From Phycisphaerae bacterium (GTDB lineage: Bacteria; Planctomycetota; Phycisphaerae; Phycisphaerales; SM1A02), in assembly GCA_018701395.1 (NCBI GenBank), contig JABIWU010000032.1, positions 1 through 46,419 of the forward strand: a stretch of 46,419 bases of DNA, read 5' to 3'. The position numbers and the translations under genes were made by a program. Under the pieces are notes generated by a model. The model saw only the letters and a program-made list of their open reading frames with translations. It was not told the origin of the DNA and searched no databases. This document shows, piece by piece, positions 17,382 to 26,222 of this stretch. Within the stretch, counting starts at the first letter, position 1. Each line of letters opens with the position of its first letter.

Positions 17382-18408
17382 TCTGGTTGTATTCTCTTTT
17401 GAGTTGTCCGCAAGCAGCTGAAATATCTCTTCCGCGGCTTGCGCGAATATGTGTATTTACACCGGCCTTTACTAGAACTTCTTGAAACCGTCTTACTTGT
17501 TCAGTTTTTGGTCGTACGTAATCTAACTCTGGAACTTCGTTGTATCGAATTAAATTTACATTGCATCGCAACGTTTTGCAAAGACCTATTAGCTCTTTAG
17601 CTTGAGCCGACCGGTCATTGACTCCGCCTAAAAGCAAATACTCAAGTGTAATTTCGCGCCCAGTTGCATCAAAGTAATTACTGCATGCTTTTAGAATGTC
17701 TTCTATTGGCGAGAAGCGAGCCCAAGGGATTAACTCTTTACGAAGTTCGTCATTGGGGGCGTGTAAACTTAATGCAAGGGTTACGGGAATGTCAAAGTTT
17801 GCAAGTTTTTCAATTGCAACAGGTAGCCCAACAGTTGAAACTGTGATTTTTCTTGCGCCTATTCCTAGTCCCCAAGGGGCGTTGAGAATGCGAATGGCTC
17901 GAGTCACGGCAGTATAATTTGAGAGTGGCTCGCCCATTCCCATGAAGACAATATTTGTAATATCGTCGGCGCCAAGCGCCATGACTTGTTCGACGATTTG
18001 CCCAACATCTAGACTGCCTTCTAATCCGCCCATTCCCGAAGCACAAAACGTACACTTGACTGGGCAGCCAACTTGGCTTGAAACACAAGCAGTGTGCCTG
18101 CCTTTTGTAGGAATCATCACAGCTTCTGTCTGTTTCTGGCCTGTGTCCCACGAAAGTAGTTTTTTAATGGTTCCATCGGATGCTTTTTGGGTTTTAACGC
18201 ATTTTGATCTGCGGAAAAACAGTCGCTCTTCAAGCAATAGCCGTTTCTCTTTTGAAATATTTGTCATCTCGTCTACTGAAGTTACTTGTTTTTTGTAAAT
18301 CCAATCAATAACTTGCTTACCTGCAAATGTTGGCAATCCTATTTCTGCGATAAGAGCATCAACGTCACGTGGGAACAATTCTAGAGCATGTACTTTTGAA
18401 GTATTCAA
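17368..18408 (-). CDS. rlmN: 23S rRNA (adenine-2503-C2)-methyltransferase
   Basis: RlmN is a radical-SAM enzyme that methylates A2503 of 23S rRNA and A37 of some tRNAs. The cluster motif CPVKCTFC gives Cys115, Cys119 and Cys122 in the expected C-x3-C-x2-C spacing. The preceding QVG and following ASGMGGLEGSL are typical, as are GMGEPLSNY and SLHAPNDELRKELIPW. Length is 346 residues. The start is TTG 18408, overlapping the ispH stop (TTGA). The last 14 bases overlap the convergent oxidoreductase-like gene. Confidence 0.95.
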   Translation of the reverse strand: MNTSKVHALELFPRDVDALIAEIGLPTFAGKQVIDWIYKKQVTSVDEMTNISKEKRLLLEERLFFRRSKCVKTQKASDGTIKKLLSWDTGQKQTEAVMIPTKGRHTACVSSQVGCPVKCTFCASGMGGLEGSLDVGQIVEQVMALGADDITNIVFMGMGEPLSNYTAVTRAIRILNAPWGLGIGARKITVSTVGLPVAIEKLANFDIPVTLALSLHAPNDELRKELIPWARFSPIEDILKACSNYFDATGREITLEYLLLGGVNDRSAQAKELIGLCKTLRCNVNLIRYNEVPELDYVRPKTEQVRRFQEVLVKAGVNTHIRASRGRDISAACGQLKREYNQITTE

Positions 18409-19376
18409 AGTGGATATCCTTCAACGGTTAAGTTTTTTGATTTTAAAAATGTGTTGAGGGATGCTGGCATTGAAAATGTCATTGCTTCGTCAAAGTCATA
18501 ATCGCCTTCGAGTATGCCATCGTATTTTTCAGTGAGATGTGTTATGAGTTCTGAAACTAAATGGTCAGGAGCGCTAGCACCCGCGGTGATAAGAATTGAA
18601 TGTACGCCGTCAAGCCAGGACGGGTTTATTTCAGTTACATCGTCGAGCAAATAGGACTTAGTTCCTGCTGTTTCTGCTATTTCTGTTAGCCGAAGTGAGT
18701 TAGAACTATTTTTACTTCCTACTACTAATACCAAGTCGACATTTGCGGCATCTTCTCTAACTGCATTTTGTCTATTTGTCGTTGCATAACAAATATCATC
18801 TGAAGGAGGTGCGTGGATTTCAGGGAAGGCAATGCGTAGAGCAGAAATAATAGTTTCGGCATCGTCGGTGCTTAAAGTGGTTTGAGTGAGATAAACTAAT
18901 TTAGTTGCATCTTCAATTTTCAGAGAATGGATATCGTCTATGGATTCAACAATTTGAATTGCATCTGGTGCTTCGCCTTGTGTTCCAACAACTTCTTGGT
19001 GGTTCTTGTGGCCTATCAATAAAATTTGCCATCCTCGTTTTGCATATCGAATTGCCTCCGCATGCACTTTAGTTACCAAAGGGCATGTTGCATCTATACA
19101 AGTAAGATTCCTGTCATTTGCAAGTTTTTTGATTTCTGGGCTTACGCCGTGGGCGCTGAAAACAACTACAGAATCTTTTGGTATTTCAGCAATGTTCTCA
19201 ACGAAGACCGCTCCTCGCTCACGTAGTCGATAGACAACGTGGCGGTTGTGAACTATTTCATGATACACGTATAATTTTTCATCATTGCCGATTGCATCAA
19301 GAAGCATATCTACAATGTCAACAGCCATGCGAACACCCGCACAAAACCCCCGTGGGTTTGAAAGTTTGATTCGCAT
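18405..19376 (-). CDS. ispH: 4-hydroxy-3-methylbut-2-enyl diphosphate reductase
   Basis: IspH is the last enzyme of the MEP isoprenoid pathway and yields IPP and DMAPP. The three Fe-S cysteines are visible as Cys12 in GFCAGV, Cys98 in ATCPLVTKVH and Cys196 in ICYATTNRQ. The HEIVHN, VGSKNSSNS and ITAGASAP motifs are also present. Length is 323 residues. ATG 19376 lies six bases after a TACAAT box on the minus strand. It is translationally coupled to rlmN. Confidence 0.96.
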   Translation of the reverse strand: MRIKLSNPRGFCAGVRMAVDIVDMLLDAIGNDEKLYVYHEIVHNRHVVYRLRERGAVFVENIAEIPKDSVVVFSAHGVSPEIKKLANDRNLTCIDATCPLVTKVHAEAIRYAKRGWQILLIGHKNHQEVVGTQGEAPDAIQIVESIDDIHSLKIEDATKLVYLTQTTLSTDDAETIISALRIAFPEIHAPPSDDICYATTNRQNAVREDAANVDLVLVVGSKNSSNSLRLTEIAETAGTKSYLLDDVTEINPSWLDGVHSILITAGASAPDHLVSELITHLTEKYDGILEGDYDFDEAMTFSMPASLNTFLKSKNLTVEGYPL

Positions 19377-19382
19377 AGGTGT

Positions 19383-19388
19383 ATTGTA
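19383..19388 (-). promoter_or_regulatory. Predicted -10 box of ispH (leaderless)
   Basis: TACAAT on the minus strand ends six bases before the ispH ATG, with no Shine-Dalgarno sequence between. The same spacing is seen upstream of eight other genes in this window. Confidence 0.45.
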
Positions 19389-19424
19389 CGGGAAGGCTTA
19401 ACTTCTAGCGTAAGTTGGCGATTT

Positions 19425-21509
19425 TCATTGCTCTTTCATTTGCAAGGATTGCCAAAGAAAAGCGTACACGTCTGCCGTTTCGTCAATCCGAAGATGCGTG
19501 GGTTTACCTGCACCATGTCCTGCCCTGGTTTCGATACGAATTAACACGGGGTTAGCGCATGCTTGAGCATATTGAAGTTCAGCTGCAAATTTAAAACTGT
19601 GTGCAGGGACAACTCTGTCGTCGGTGTCTCCAGTTGTAACCAATGTTGGAGGGTAGCAAGTCCCTTTTATTAGATTGTGGTAGGGGGAGTATTTAAATAA
19701 ATGTTTGAACATCGTTGCATCTTTAGGATCACCATAGTCGCTAGTCCATGCCCATCCAACAGTAAAGAGCGGGAATCGCAACATGTCCATTACACCAACT
19801 GCGGGCAAGCAAGCACCGAAGAGGTCAGGTCGCTGTGTCATGCAGGCACCGACAAGTAAACCGCCATTACTTCCACCTTGTATCGCTAGTTTATTTGAAT
19901 TCGTCCATTTTGCACGGATTAACCATTCACTGCATGCGATAAAGTCGTCGAATACTTGTTGTTTATTCTCAAGCATCCCACCCTCGTGCCATGTTTTGCC
20001 ATACTCACTTCCACCCCGGATGCATGCAACGGCAAGTACACCTCCCATTTGAATCCAAGTTGCTCTTGAAGCAGAGAAGCGCGGCAAGATTGCAATGTCG
20101 AAGCCGCCGTACCCATACTGAAGTACAGCGTTGTCTCCATTAAGCACAACATCTTTACTTGCAACAATAAATAGTGGAACGAGCGCGCCGTCGGTGCTTT
20201 TTACAAATTCTCTTCGAACTACAATGGAGGATAAATCAATTGGAACTTCAGATTCCCAACATAATGTCGTTGCTCCATCTTCTAAGTCAAGCGAATATAT
20301 TGAAGGGGGTTGGTTGTAACTTGAATATGACCAATACACTGTTTTGTCTTTTGCATCGCCATTAAAACCGGATGCTGTTCCAATGCCGGGTAGCTTGACT
20401 TCGTATAACAAATTGCCAAGCAAGGAATGTACGGTTGCTTTAGATGAAGCATCTTCAAGCCAAGAACATGTGATTTTCCCGCCAACAATATCAGCACTTC
20501 TTAGAATATTTTGTTGTTCAGGAAGCACAACGGACCATTTTGGATTTTCTGAATCAAAATGTACAGAAATTAATTTCCCATTTGGAGCATCACGGTCTGT
20601 TTTGAACCAAAGCGTATTGCTCATTCCGCCAATAAGGGAAACTTCCGCATCAAAATCTGAAATTAACCAGTGCAGTTCCTTTTCGTTTGGTCCTTTGACG
20701 AGCACAGCGTTGTTTGATGAAGTGCCAATATTTACTGAGATAACAAGCCAGCCACCGTCTTTTGTAACACTTGCATTGTAGAAACGGTTTGGATGATCCT
20801 TATCATTGTAAACAAGTGTATCTTGAGATTGCTCTGTGCCAATGCGGTGAAACCAAAGTTCAGAAGCGTCTGTTGTCTTGATATGACCTTCACTGTCTGA
20901 GTCTGGGTAACGAGAATAAAAATATCCAGATTCATCTGGTAACCACGACGGCGAATCATTTTTAATGTCGCGAATCACTTCTGGAAGGAGTTCGCCACTG
21001 TTTAAATCTTTTGCATACCAAGTCGACCAGTCTGAGCCAGCATCTGAAATACCCCACACTAAGTAGTTTCCTTCTGGGCTAGGACTGTACATTGAAAGTG
21101 CTTGTGTTCCATCTTCTGAAAACAAGTTTGGGTCTAGCAATACTTTTTCAATTGTTGTTGGAGAATCTCCTGTGTAAATAACACTGTGGTTTTGCAATCC
21201 TGTATTTCTAGATTGGAACCAACGACTGCCACGATGAAACGGTAAGCCATGTTTTTCATAGTTCCATGCCTTCGTCAGTGTTTCTTTTATGTATGGACGT
21301 GTTTCTATTGAATCTAAATATTGCCGAGTAATAGTATTCTCATCTTGTACCCACATCCGAACTTCGTTACTCTCGCGGACATCTTGTTCAAGCCATCTAT
21401 AAGGATCGGCAACTTCAACACCATGTAGTGTCTCAACTATATCTCCTCGATACGCCTCTGGATATTGGATTGGTGCAATGGTGAATAGACTTGCAATGAT
21501 TAAAAGCAT
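19425..21509 (-). CDS. Prolyl oligopeptidase (S9A serine peptidase), probably secreted
   Basis: This 694-residue enzyme cleaves short peptides after proline. It has the N-terminal family stretch VEVADPYRWLEQD (about 30-42), then a beta-propeller region to about 430 and an alpha/beta-hydrolase domain. The nucleophile is in GGSNGGLL. The Asp is in TTGDTDDRVVP and the His in RAGHGAGKP, all correctly ordered. A short hydrophobic N-terminus (MLLIIASLFTIA) suggests export. The ATG lies three bases after the map stop, making it the last gene of the hutU-hutI-map-peptidase run. Peptide breakdown would feed amino acid catabolism, including histidine. Confidence 0.93.
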   Translation of the reverse strand: MLLIIASLFTIAPIQYPEAYRGDIVETLHGVEVADPYRWLEQDVRESNEVRMWVQDENTITRQYLDSIETRPYIKETLTKAWNYEKHGLPFHRGSRWFQSRNTGLQNHSVIYTGDSPTTIEKVLLDPNLFSEDGTQALSMYSPSPEGNYLVWGISDAGSDWSTWYAKDLNSGELLPEVIRDIKNDSPSWLPDESGYFYSRYPDSDSEGHIKTTDASELWFHRIGTEQSQDTLVYNDKDHPNRFYNASVTKDGGWLVISVNIGTSSNNAVLVKGPNEKELHWLISDFDAEVSLIGGMSNTLWFKTDRDAPNGKLISVHFDSENPKWSVVLPEQQNILRSADIVGGKITCSWLEDASSKATVHSLLGNLLYEVKLPGIGTASGFNGDAKDKTVYWSYSSYNQPPSIYSLDLEDGATTLCWESEVPIDLSSIVVRREFVKSTDGALVPLFIVASKDVVLNGDNAVLQYGYGGFDIAILPRFSASRATWIQMGGVLAVACIRGGSEYGKTWHEGGMLENKQQVFDDFIACSEWLIRAKWTNSNKLAIQGGSNGGLLVGACMTQRPDLFGACLPAVGVMDMLRFPLFTVGWAWTSDYGDPKDATMFKHLFKYSPYHNLIKGTCYPPTLVTTGDTDDRVVPAHSFKFAAELQYAQACANPVLIRIETRAGHGAGKPTHLRIDETADVYAFLWQSLQMKEQ

Positions 21510-21512
21510 AAA

Positions 21513-22337
21513 TTAGTTTCCGATAATGTAGGGAAGGTCGTGTAGACCTTCAGTTAAATCAATGGGTCCATCTGCACCAATCAAAATATCTGCTTCATAA
21601 TGCACGCTCATAGAGTGGTCGGCTGAAAAAATTGGCCATGAACCTCTTGCATTTTCAATCTGTCCCGTTCCAACCGCGAGCATTGGCTCTACTGCAACAA
21701 GCATGCCTTCTTCAAAAGTGCGCCAAGCATCTGGCCATTCAGAAGGGTGTGCAGGAACTACATTTGAAATAAAAGGCGGCGTATGAAGCGACTTTCCATA
21801 GCCATGCCCACCAAGACCTCTAATGAGGTGGAAGCCATACTCTTTTTCAGCAACATTTTGAACTGCTTTTGCAAAATCCATTAATGGCCGATTTGGTTGC
21901 ATCGCTGCAACGCCTGCTGAAAGAGATTCTCTACCCGCTTCCATTAGTTTCATATTTTCTTCACTTGTTTCTTCAATCGCCCACGTCCAGGCGGCGTCAC
22001 CAATCCATCCTTGATGTGTTACGCCAATATCAATAGAAACTAAATCACCAGGTTCGATGGCTCTCTGGCTCATTGTGTGTGTCCCATGGACAATGCAATC
22101 ATTTATAGATAAACAAGATTGGCTTGGGAAGGGAGGTTGCCCTGGGATTCGATATTTATAAAAAGCACTTTTGCATTTTAGTGAACGCAGTTTTTCGCCC
22201 ACAAAAGAATCAATTTCAGGAAGAGTAACTCCGGCACGTAAAAAATCAGTCAACGCTTTGTGTACTTCGAGAACAAATTGCGCTGATATCTTTGCGGCTT
22301 TAGCATCATTTTTATTTATGAGTGGAATTGTTTTCAT
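21513..22337 (-). CDS. map: Type I methionine aminopeptidase
   Basis: Map removes N-terminal methionine from proteins. The five metal ligands are recognisable: Asp in SIDIGVT, Asp in GWIGDAAWT, His in GLGGHGYG, Glu in VAVEPMLA and Glu in SVHYEADI. The conserved substrate His lies in CIVHGTH. Length is 274 residues. It starts with an ATGA overlap with hutI and is followed closely by the peptidase. Its place in a hut operon, away from the usual ribosomal or adk neighbourhood, hints at a second, accessory map copy, but that cannot be tested here. Confidence 0.93.
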   Translation of the reverse strand: MKTIPLINKNDAKAAKISAQFVLEVHKALTDFLRAGVTLPEIDSFVGEKLRSLKCKSAFYKYRIPGQPPFPSQSCLSINDCIVHGTHTMSQRAIEPGDLVSIDIGVTHQGWIGDAAWTWAIEETSEENMKLMEAGRESLSAGVAAMQPNRPLMDFAKAVQNVAEKEYGFHLIRGLGGHGYGKSLHTPPFISNVVPAHPSEWPDAWRTFEEGMLVAVEPMLAVGTGQIENARGSWPIFSADHSMSVHYEADILIGADGPIDLTEGLHDLPYIIGN

Positions 22338-23605
22338 GACTCATCCTCAATTTCCATCTCTCCGTCCGTTAGTAGATGCACAATTTCACCCTTGATAGAA
22401 ACAAGTAAAGGTCCGCCTGCTGCAATATGCCATGCTAAATCACGCTCATCATCACATTCGAGAAGTTGCAAGTCTGCATGTTTTCCAATTTCTAAACTGC
22501 CAACTTTGTCTTGTAAATTTAAAACGCAAGCAGCATTGATAGTGGCGGCTGTAATTGCTTCTGCAGGAGTGAGACCAAGTCTTCTACACGCAAGTGAAAT
22601 TGCAAATGGCATTGATGGGCTAGGAGCAGAGCCTGGGTTGTAATTAGTCGCGATTGCAACCGCGCAACCAAGGTCGATAATTTCTCGACCACGTGCGTAA
22701 CGGTCATGCAAGCAAAAACCACTAGTTGGTAATAGAACGCCAATGGTGTTGCTTTCTGCAAGAAGTTTTAATTCTTCATTAGTTGAATGCTCAAGATGGT
22801 CGACACTTCTTGCACCAAGTTCGACTGCACGGGCGAGCATGCCTAAAGAATTAAATTGGTCGACATGTGCACGAATTGGACAATTGAGTTCGATTGCTTT
22901 TTTGAATAATTTTGTTGTTTCGTCAAGTGACCATGCGCCTTGTTCGCAGTACGCATCGCATGTAATGTTCGGGAACTCTTGCACAACTGCAGGCAATGTT
23001 TCGTGAATGACGATGTCGGTGAAATTTTCTTGTTCTGGATCAATAGCATGCGCACCAAGAAAAGTACCGACGATTATTTGTGGTACATCTTGTGATGCAT
23101 CGTGGATTGCACGAAGCATTTTTAATTCGCTTTCAGTCGTTAGTCCATATCCACTTTTAATTTCAATTGTTGTTGTTCCAAGTGATGCCATTAAACCAAG
23201 CCGACCAAGAACATCGATGCATAAATCTTCTTGGCTCGATTCTCGAACGGCGCGTACTGTTGACATTATGCCGCCACCTTGTTCTAGGATTTCTAGGTAG
23301 GAAGTGCCTCGCAAGCCAAGTTCGAATTCTTCAAGTCTGCTGCCCGCCCAACAGGCGTGCGTGTGGCAATCGACAAAAGAGGGCAATACTACTCGTCCAT
23401 TTGCATCTACGACTGGAACATCTGGATGCGAATTGATAAAATCTTCATCTGGTAATCCCTCTGCGATGAATTCGATAATGCCATCTTTCACAGCAATAAA
23501 ACCATTTTGGATGATTCCTAAATCGTTCATCACTTCTTTTTTGCGAGGAGCATTTTCGCCTGCAAGTGTAAGGATGCGGGCGTTGACGATGATGAAACTA
23601 CTCAT
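22334..23605 (-). CDS. hutI: Imidazolonepropionase
   Basis: HutI hydrolyses 4-imidazolone-5-propionate to N-formimino-L-glutamate, the third step of histidine degradation. It is a 423-residue amidohydrolase with the metal motif [12 protein letters not shown] (His81 and His83), followed by [12 protein letters not shown], typical of HutI. Further metal-site blocks are [16 protein letters not shown] and DHLEHS. It overlaps hutU (ATGA) at its start and map at its end, so it is translated within the run. Confidence 0.95.
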   Translation of the reverse strand: MSSFIIVNARILTLAGENAPRKKEVMNDLGIIQNGFIAVKDGIIEFIAEGLPDEDFINSHPDVPVVDANGRVVLPSFVDCHTHACWAGSRLEEFELGLRGTSYLEILEQGGGIMSTVRAVRESSQEDLCIDVLGRLGLMASLGTTTIEIKSGYGLTTESELKMLRAIHDASQDVPQIIVGTFLGAHAIDPEQENFTDIVIHETLPAVVQEFPNITCDAYCEQGAWSLDETTKLFKKAIELNCPIRAHVDQFNSLGMLARAVELGARSVDHLEHSTNEELKLLAESNTIGVLLPTSGFCLHDRYARGREIIDLGCAVAIATNYNPGSAPSPSMPFAISLACRRLGLTPAEAITAATINAACVLNLQDKVGSLEIGKHADLQLLECDDERDLAWHIAAGGPLLVSIKGEIVHLLTDGEMEIEDES

Positions 23606-25281
23606 GCGTTACTCTTTTGCATTGGGATATTTACATTTTGTTCTTTTGCACATTGAATGGCTTCTTTATAGCCAGCATCTACATGTCTGAAAATACCCAT
23701 CATTGGGTCATTTGTAAGCACTCGTTTTAATCGGGCATCTGCTTCAGTTGTTCCGTCTGCAACAATGACTTGACCTGCGTGTTGCGAGTAACCGATGCCA
23801 ACCCCGCCACCATGATGGAAGCTAACCCAACTGGCACCGCTTGCGATGTTTAATGCAAAGTTAATAAGTGGCCAATCGCTAACAGCGTCGGTGCCGTCGA
23901 GCATGCCTTCGGTTTCACGGTTAGGGCTTGCGACACTGCCGCAGTCCAGGTGGTCTCTCCCAATAACGATTGGAGCGGAGACTTCGCCTGAGCGAACCAA
24001 TTCATTAAAAGCAAGACCTGCTTTGTCACGTTCTCCAAGACCAAGCCAGCAAATTCGGCAAGGTAACCCTTGGAATGCAACGCGGTCTTGCGCCATAGTA
24101 ATCCAGCGTTTGAGTGATTCATCTTCTGGAAAAAGTTTAAGAATAACTTCATCCGTTTTCTTAATATCTTCAGGATCGCCAGAAAGAGCGCACCAACGAA
24201 ACGGTCCTCGCCCACGGCAAAATTGAGGGCGAATATATTCAGGTACAAATCCTTTGAAATCAAATGCGTCGTTGACGCCGTTGTCAAAAGCTCGTTGTCT
24301 AATATTGTTTCCGTAATCAAATGTTTTCGAGCCCTGTTTCATGAACCAAAGCATTAGCTTGACATGTTCTGACATTGTTGCAACGGAAAGATCTGTGTAT
24401 TGTTTAGGATTACTCTGGCGCAATGCATCTGCTTCTTCACGACTCATTGACGTGGGGTAATAACCAACGAGAGGGTCATGCGCGGATGTTTGGTCAGTTA
24501 AAATTTCAGGGATTATGTTGCGTTCTTTTAGTCGTGCAAGTAAATCGACGATGTTGCCAACGAAACCAACTGAAATTGCTTCACTAGAAGCAGTCGCTTC
24601 AAGTGCTCTGTCGATAGATGGATCTAAATCTTCAAAAATTTCATCAAGGTATCTATCGTGGACTCTTTTTTCTAATCGTTCAATGCAAACATCTGCAATG
24701 AGACAGGTACCGCCGTTCATTGTAACAGCGAGGGGTTGCGCACCACCCATTCCGCCGCAACCACCAGTAACGGATAAAGTTCCAGCTAGGGAACCGTTAA
24801 AATGTTGTCGAGCACATTCTGCAAATGTTTCAAACGTGCCTTGTAAAATTCCTTGAGTTCCGATGTAAATCCAAGATCCAGCAGTCATCTGTCCGTACAT
24901 CATTAGATCGCGAGCTTCAAGGTCGTCAAAAACTTCTTGTGTTGCCCAATGAGGAACTAAATTGCTGTTAGCGATAATGACGCGAGGCGAATCGACGGTT
25001 GTTGTTGCAATACCGACTGGTTTGCCAGACTGCACGAGTAAAGTTTCATCTGGCTCAATTGACTTTAACGATGCAATAATTGCATCGTACGATTCCCAGT
25101 TACGAGCTGCTTTGCCTCGCCCTCCATAGACAACAAGATTCTCAGGGCATTCTGCAACTTCAGGATCGAGATTATTCATTAACATTCGCATCGCGGCCTC
25201 GGCTTGCCATGATTTACAACTTAGTTTGGCGCCTCTTGGAGCTGTAATGGTTCGTTTTTGATCTGTAGTATGCAATGCCAT
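23602..25281 (-). CDS. hutU: Urocanate hydratase
   Basis: HutU adds water to urocanate to give imidazolone propionate, using a tightly bound NAD. Length is 559 residues, as usual. Visible blocks are [25 protein letters not shown], the NAD-binding [15 protein letters not shown], and [20 protein letters not shown] with the active-site region. It is the first gene of the hutU-hutI-map-peptidase run. A TAAAAT box lies nine bases before the ATG on the minus strand, giving a possible very short leader. Confidence 0.97.
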   Translation of the reverse strand: MALHTTDQKRTITAPRGAKLSCKSWQAEAAMRMLMNNLDPEVAECPENLVVYGGRGKAARNWESYDAIIASLKSIEPDETLLVQSGKPVGIATTTVDSPRVIIANSNLVPHWATQEVFDDLEARDLMMYGQMTAGSWIYIGTQGILQGTFETFAECARQHFNGSLAGTLSVTGGCGGMGGAQPLAVTMNGGTCLIADVCIERLEKRVHDRYLDEIFEDLDPSIDRALEATASSEAISVGFVGNIVDLLARLKERNIIPEILTDQTSAHDPLVGYYPTSMSREEADALRQSNPKQYTDLSVATMSEHVKLMLWFMKQGSKTFDYGNNIRQRAFDNGVNDAFDFKGFVPEYIRPQFCRGRGPFRWCALSGDPEDIKKTDEVILKLFPEDESLKRWITMAQDRVAFQGLPCRICWLGLGERDKAGLAFNELVRSGEVSAPIVIGRDHLDCGSVASPNRETEGMLDGTDAVSDWPLINFALNIASGASWVSFHHGGGVGIGYSQHAGQVIVADGTTEADARLKRVLTNDPMMGIFRHVDAGYKEAIQCAKEQNVNIPMQKSNA

Positions 25282-25362
25282 AATTTGTCGATTTTATCCT
25301 CGATAGCCTATCTCTGCACAGTGTAGAATGAAACAAATTAATGAAGAACAAGGAGTTTTACT

Positions 25363-26169
25363 ATGGCTATGCAAGCTGAAATTTCAATGGAACCAATCAC
25401 AGCAGGAACATTTTGTTGGAATGAGCTCGCTGTACGAGATGTAGAAAAAGCTGGAGCGTTTTATACTGCTTTATTTGGTTGGACGGTAGATACTTGCGAC
25501 AATGGGGCGATGCCGTATACCTTGTTTAAGATGGGCGATTTTCCTGTTGGTGGCATGATCCAGATGGATAGTGACTGGCCAGAAGATGTTCCACCGCATT
25601 GGGGTTGTTACATCTCGTCTGATGATGTCGACGCGATGGCAGAAAAAGCAACGGAACTTGGTGGTACGCTCTGCTGTGGACCACAAGAAGCAGGGGATGA
25701 AGGTCGTTTTGCAGTGATCGCTGATCCAACTGGTGCAGTCATTAGTATCTTCAAAGGCGGCGATGGTAAGAATCCACAAGGGCATGGGTCTTTTTGTTGG
25801 AATGAATTGTTGACGAACGACATGGACAAAGCCAGTGACTTTTATACGAACCTCCTTGGCTGGAAGGCTGAACCTACCAAAACAAGTGCAGAGCCCTATA
25901 CCGTTTTTATGAATGGTGAAACATGGGCTGGGGGAATGATGAAAATGCATTGGGAAGGCCAGCCGACATGGCTTGGTTATGTCAGTGTTGCAAGCGTGGA
26001 TGAAACAACCGCAAAAGCAGTTGAGCTCGGTGCAACTGTTTGTGTAGAACCAGCAGACATTCCCGGCATTGGACGATACGCTGTATTTACCGATCCTGGA
26101 GGAGCAACTATTGCAGCCTTTACCGGACTTTCGGAGTGTTGTAGAGACGGAAACGGCTGTTGTTCTTAA
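25363..26169 (+). CDS. Two-domain VOC (glyoxalase-like) protein
   Basis: This 268-residue cytoplasmic protein is made of two tandem vicinal-oxygen-chelate domains (about 14-130 and 140-255). Each begins with a matching phrase, FCWNEL.....KAG.FYT.LFGW and FCWNEL..DMDKASDFYTNLLGW. It resembles the CFP30B-type hydroxylase-like VOC family rather than true glyoxalase I. The substrate is unknown. The C-terminus is Cys-rich (ECCRDGNGCCS), unusual for the family and possibly metal- or redox-active. AAGGAG lies seven bases before the ATG, and a TAGAAT box at 25324-25329 gives a conventional leader. Confidence 0.85.
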   Translation: MAMQAEISMEPITAGTFCWNELAVRDVEKAGAFYTALFGWTVDTCDNGAMPYTLFKMGDFPVGGMIQMDSDWPEDVPPHWGCYISSDDVDAMAEKATELGGTLCCGPQEAGDEGRFAVIADPTGAVISIFKGGDGKNPQGHGSFCWNELLTNDMDKASDFYTNLLGWKAEPTKTSAEPYTVFMNGETWAGGMMKMHWEGQPTWLGYVSVASVDETTAKAVELGATVCVEPADIPGIGRYAVFTDPGGATIAAFTGLSECCRDGNGCCS

Positions 26170-26188
26170 CATAATCAAGAAGAAAATC

Positions 26189-26216
26189 TTGACTATTAGT
26201 TGGCTGTGTGTATTTT
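26189..26216 (+). promoter_or_regulatory. Predicted promoter of first FG-GAP gene (leaderless)
   Basis: TTGACT (26189-26194), a 16-base spacer and TATTTT (26211-26216) precede GTG 26223 by exactly six bases. This is the only leaderless candidate in the window with a good -35 box. It also favours 26223 over the upstream GTG 26208 as the start. Confidence 0.5.
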
Positions 26217-26222
26217 AAGTAT

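Noticed and set aside
20344-20781. 145-residue plus-strand open frame opposite the prolyl oligopeptidase
   Set aside because: Shadow of a strongly supported enzyme, with no start signal or recognisable motif.
25471-26178. 235-residue minus-strand open frame opposite the VOC gene
   Set aside because: It is the exact antisense of a well-supported coding region, rich in His, Cys and Ser with no domain phrase, and has no promoter or ribosome site. It is a shadow frame.
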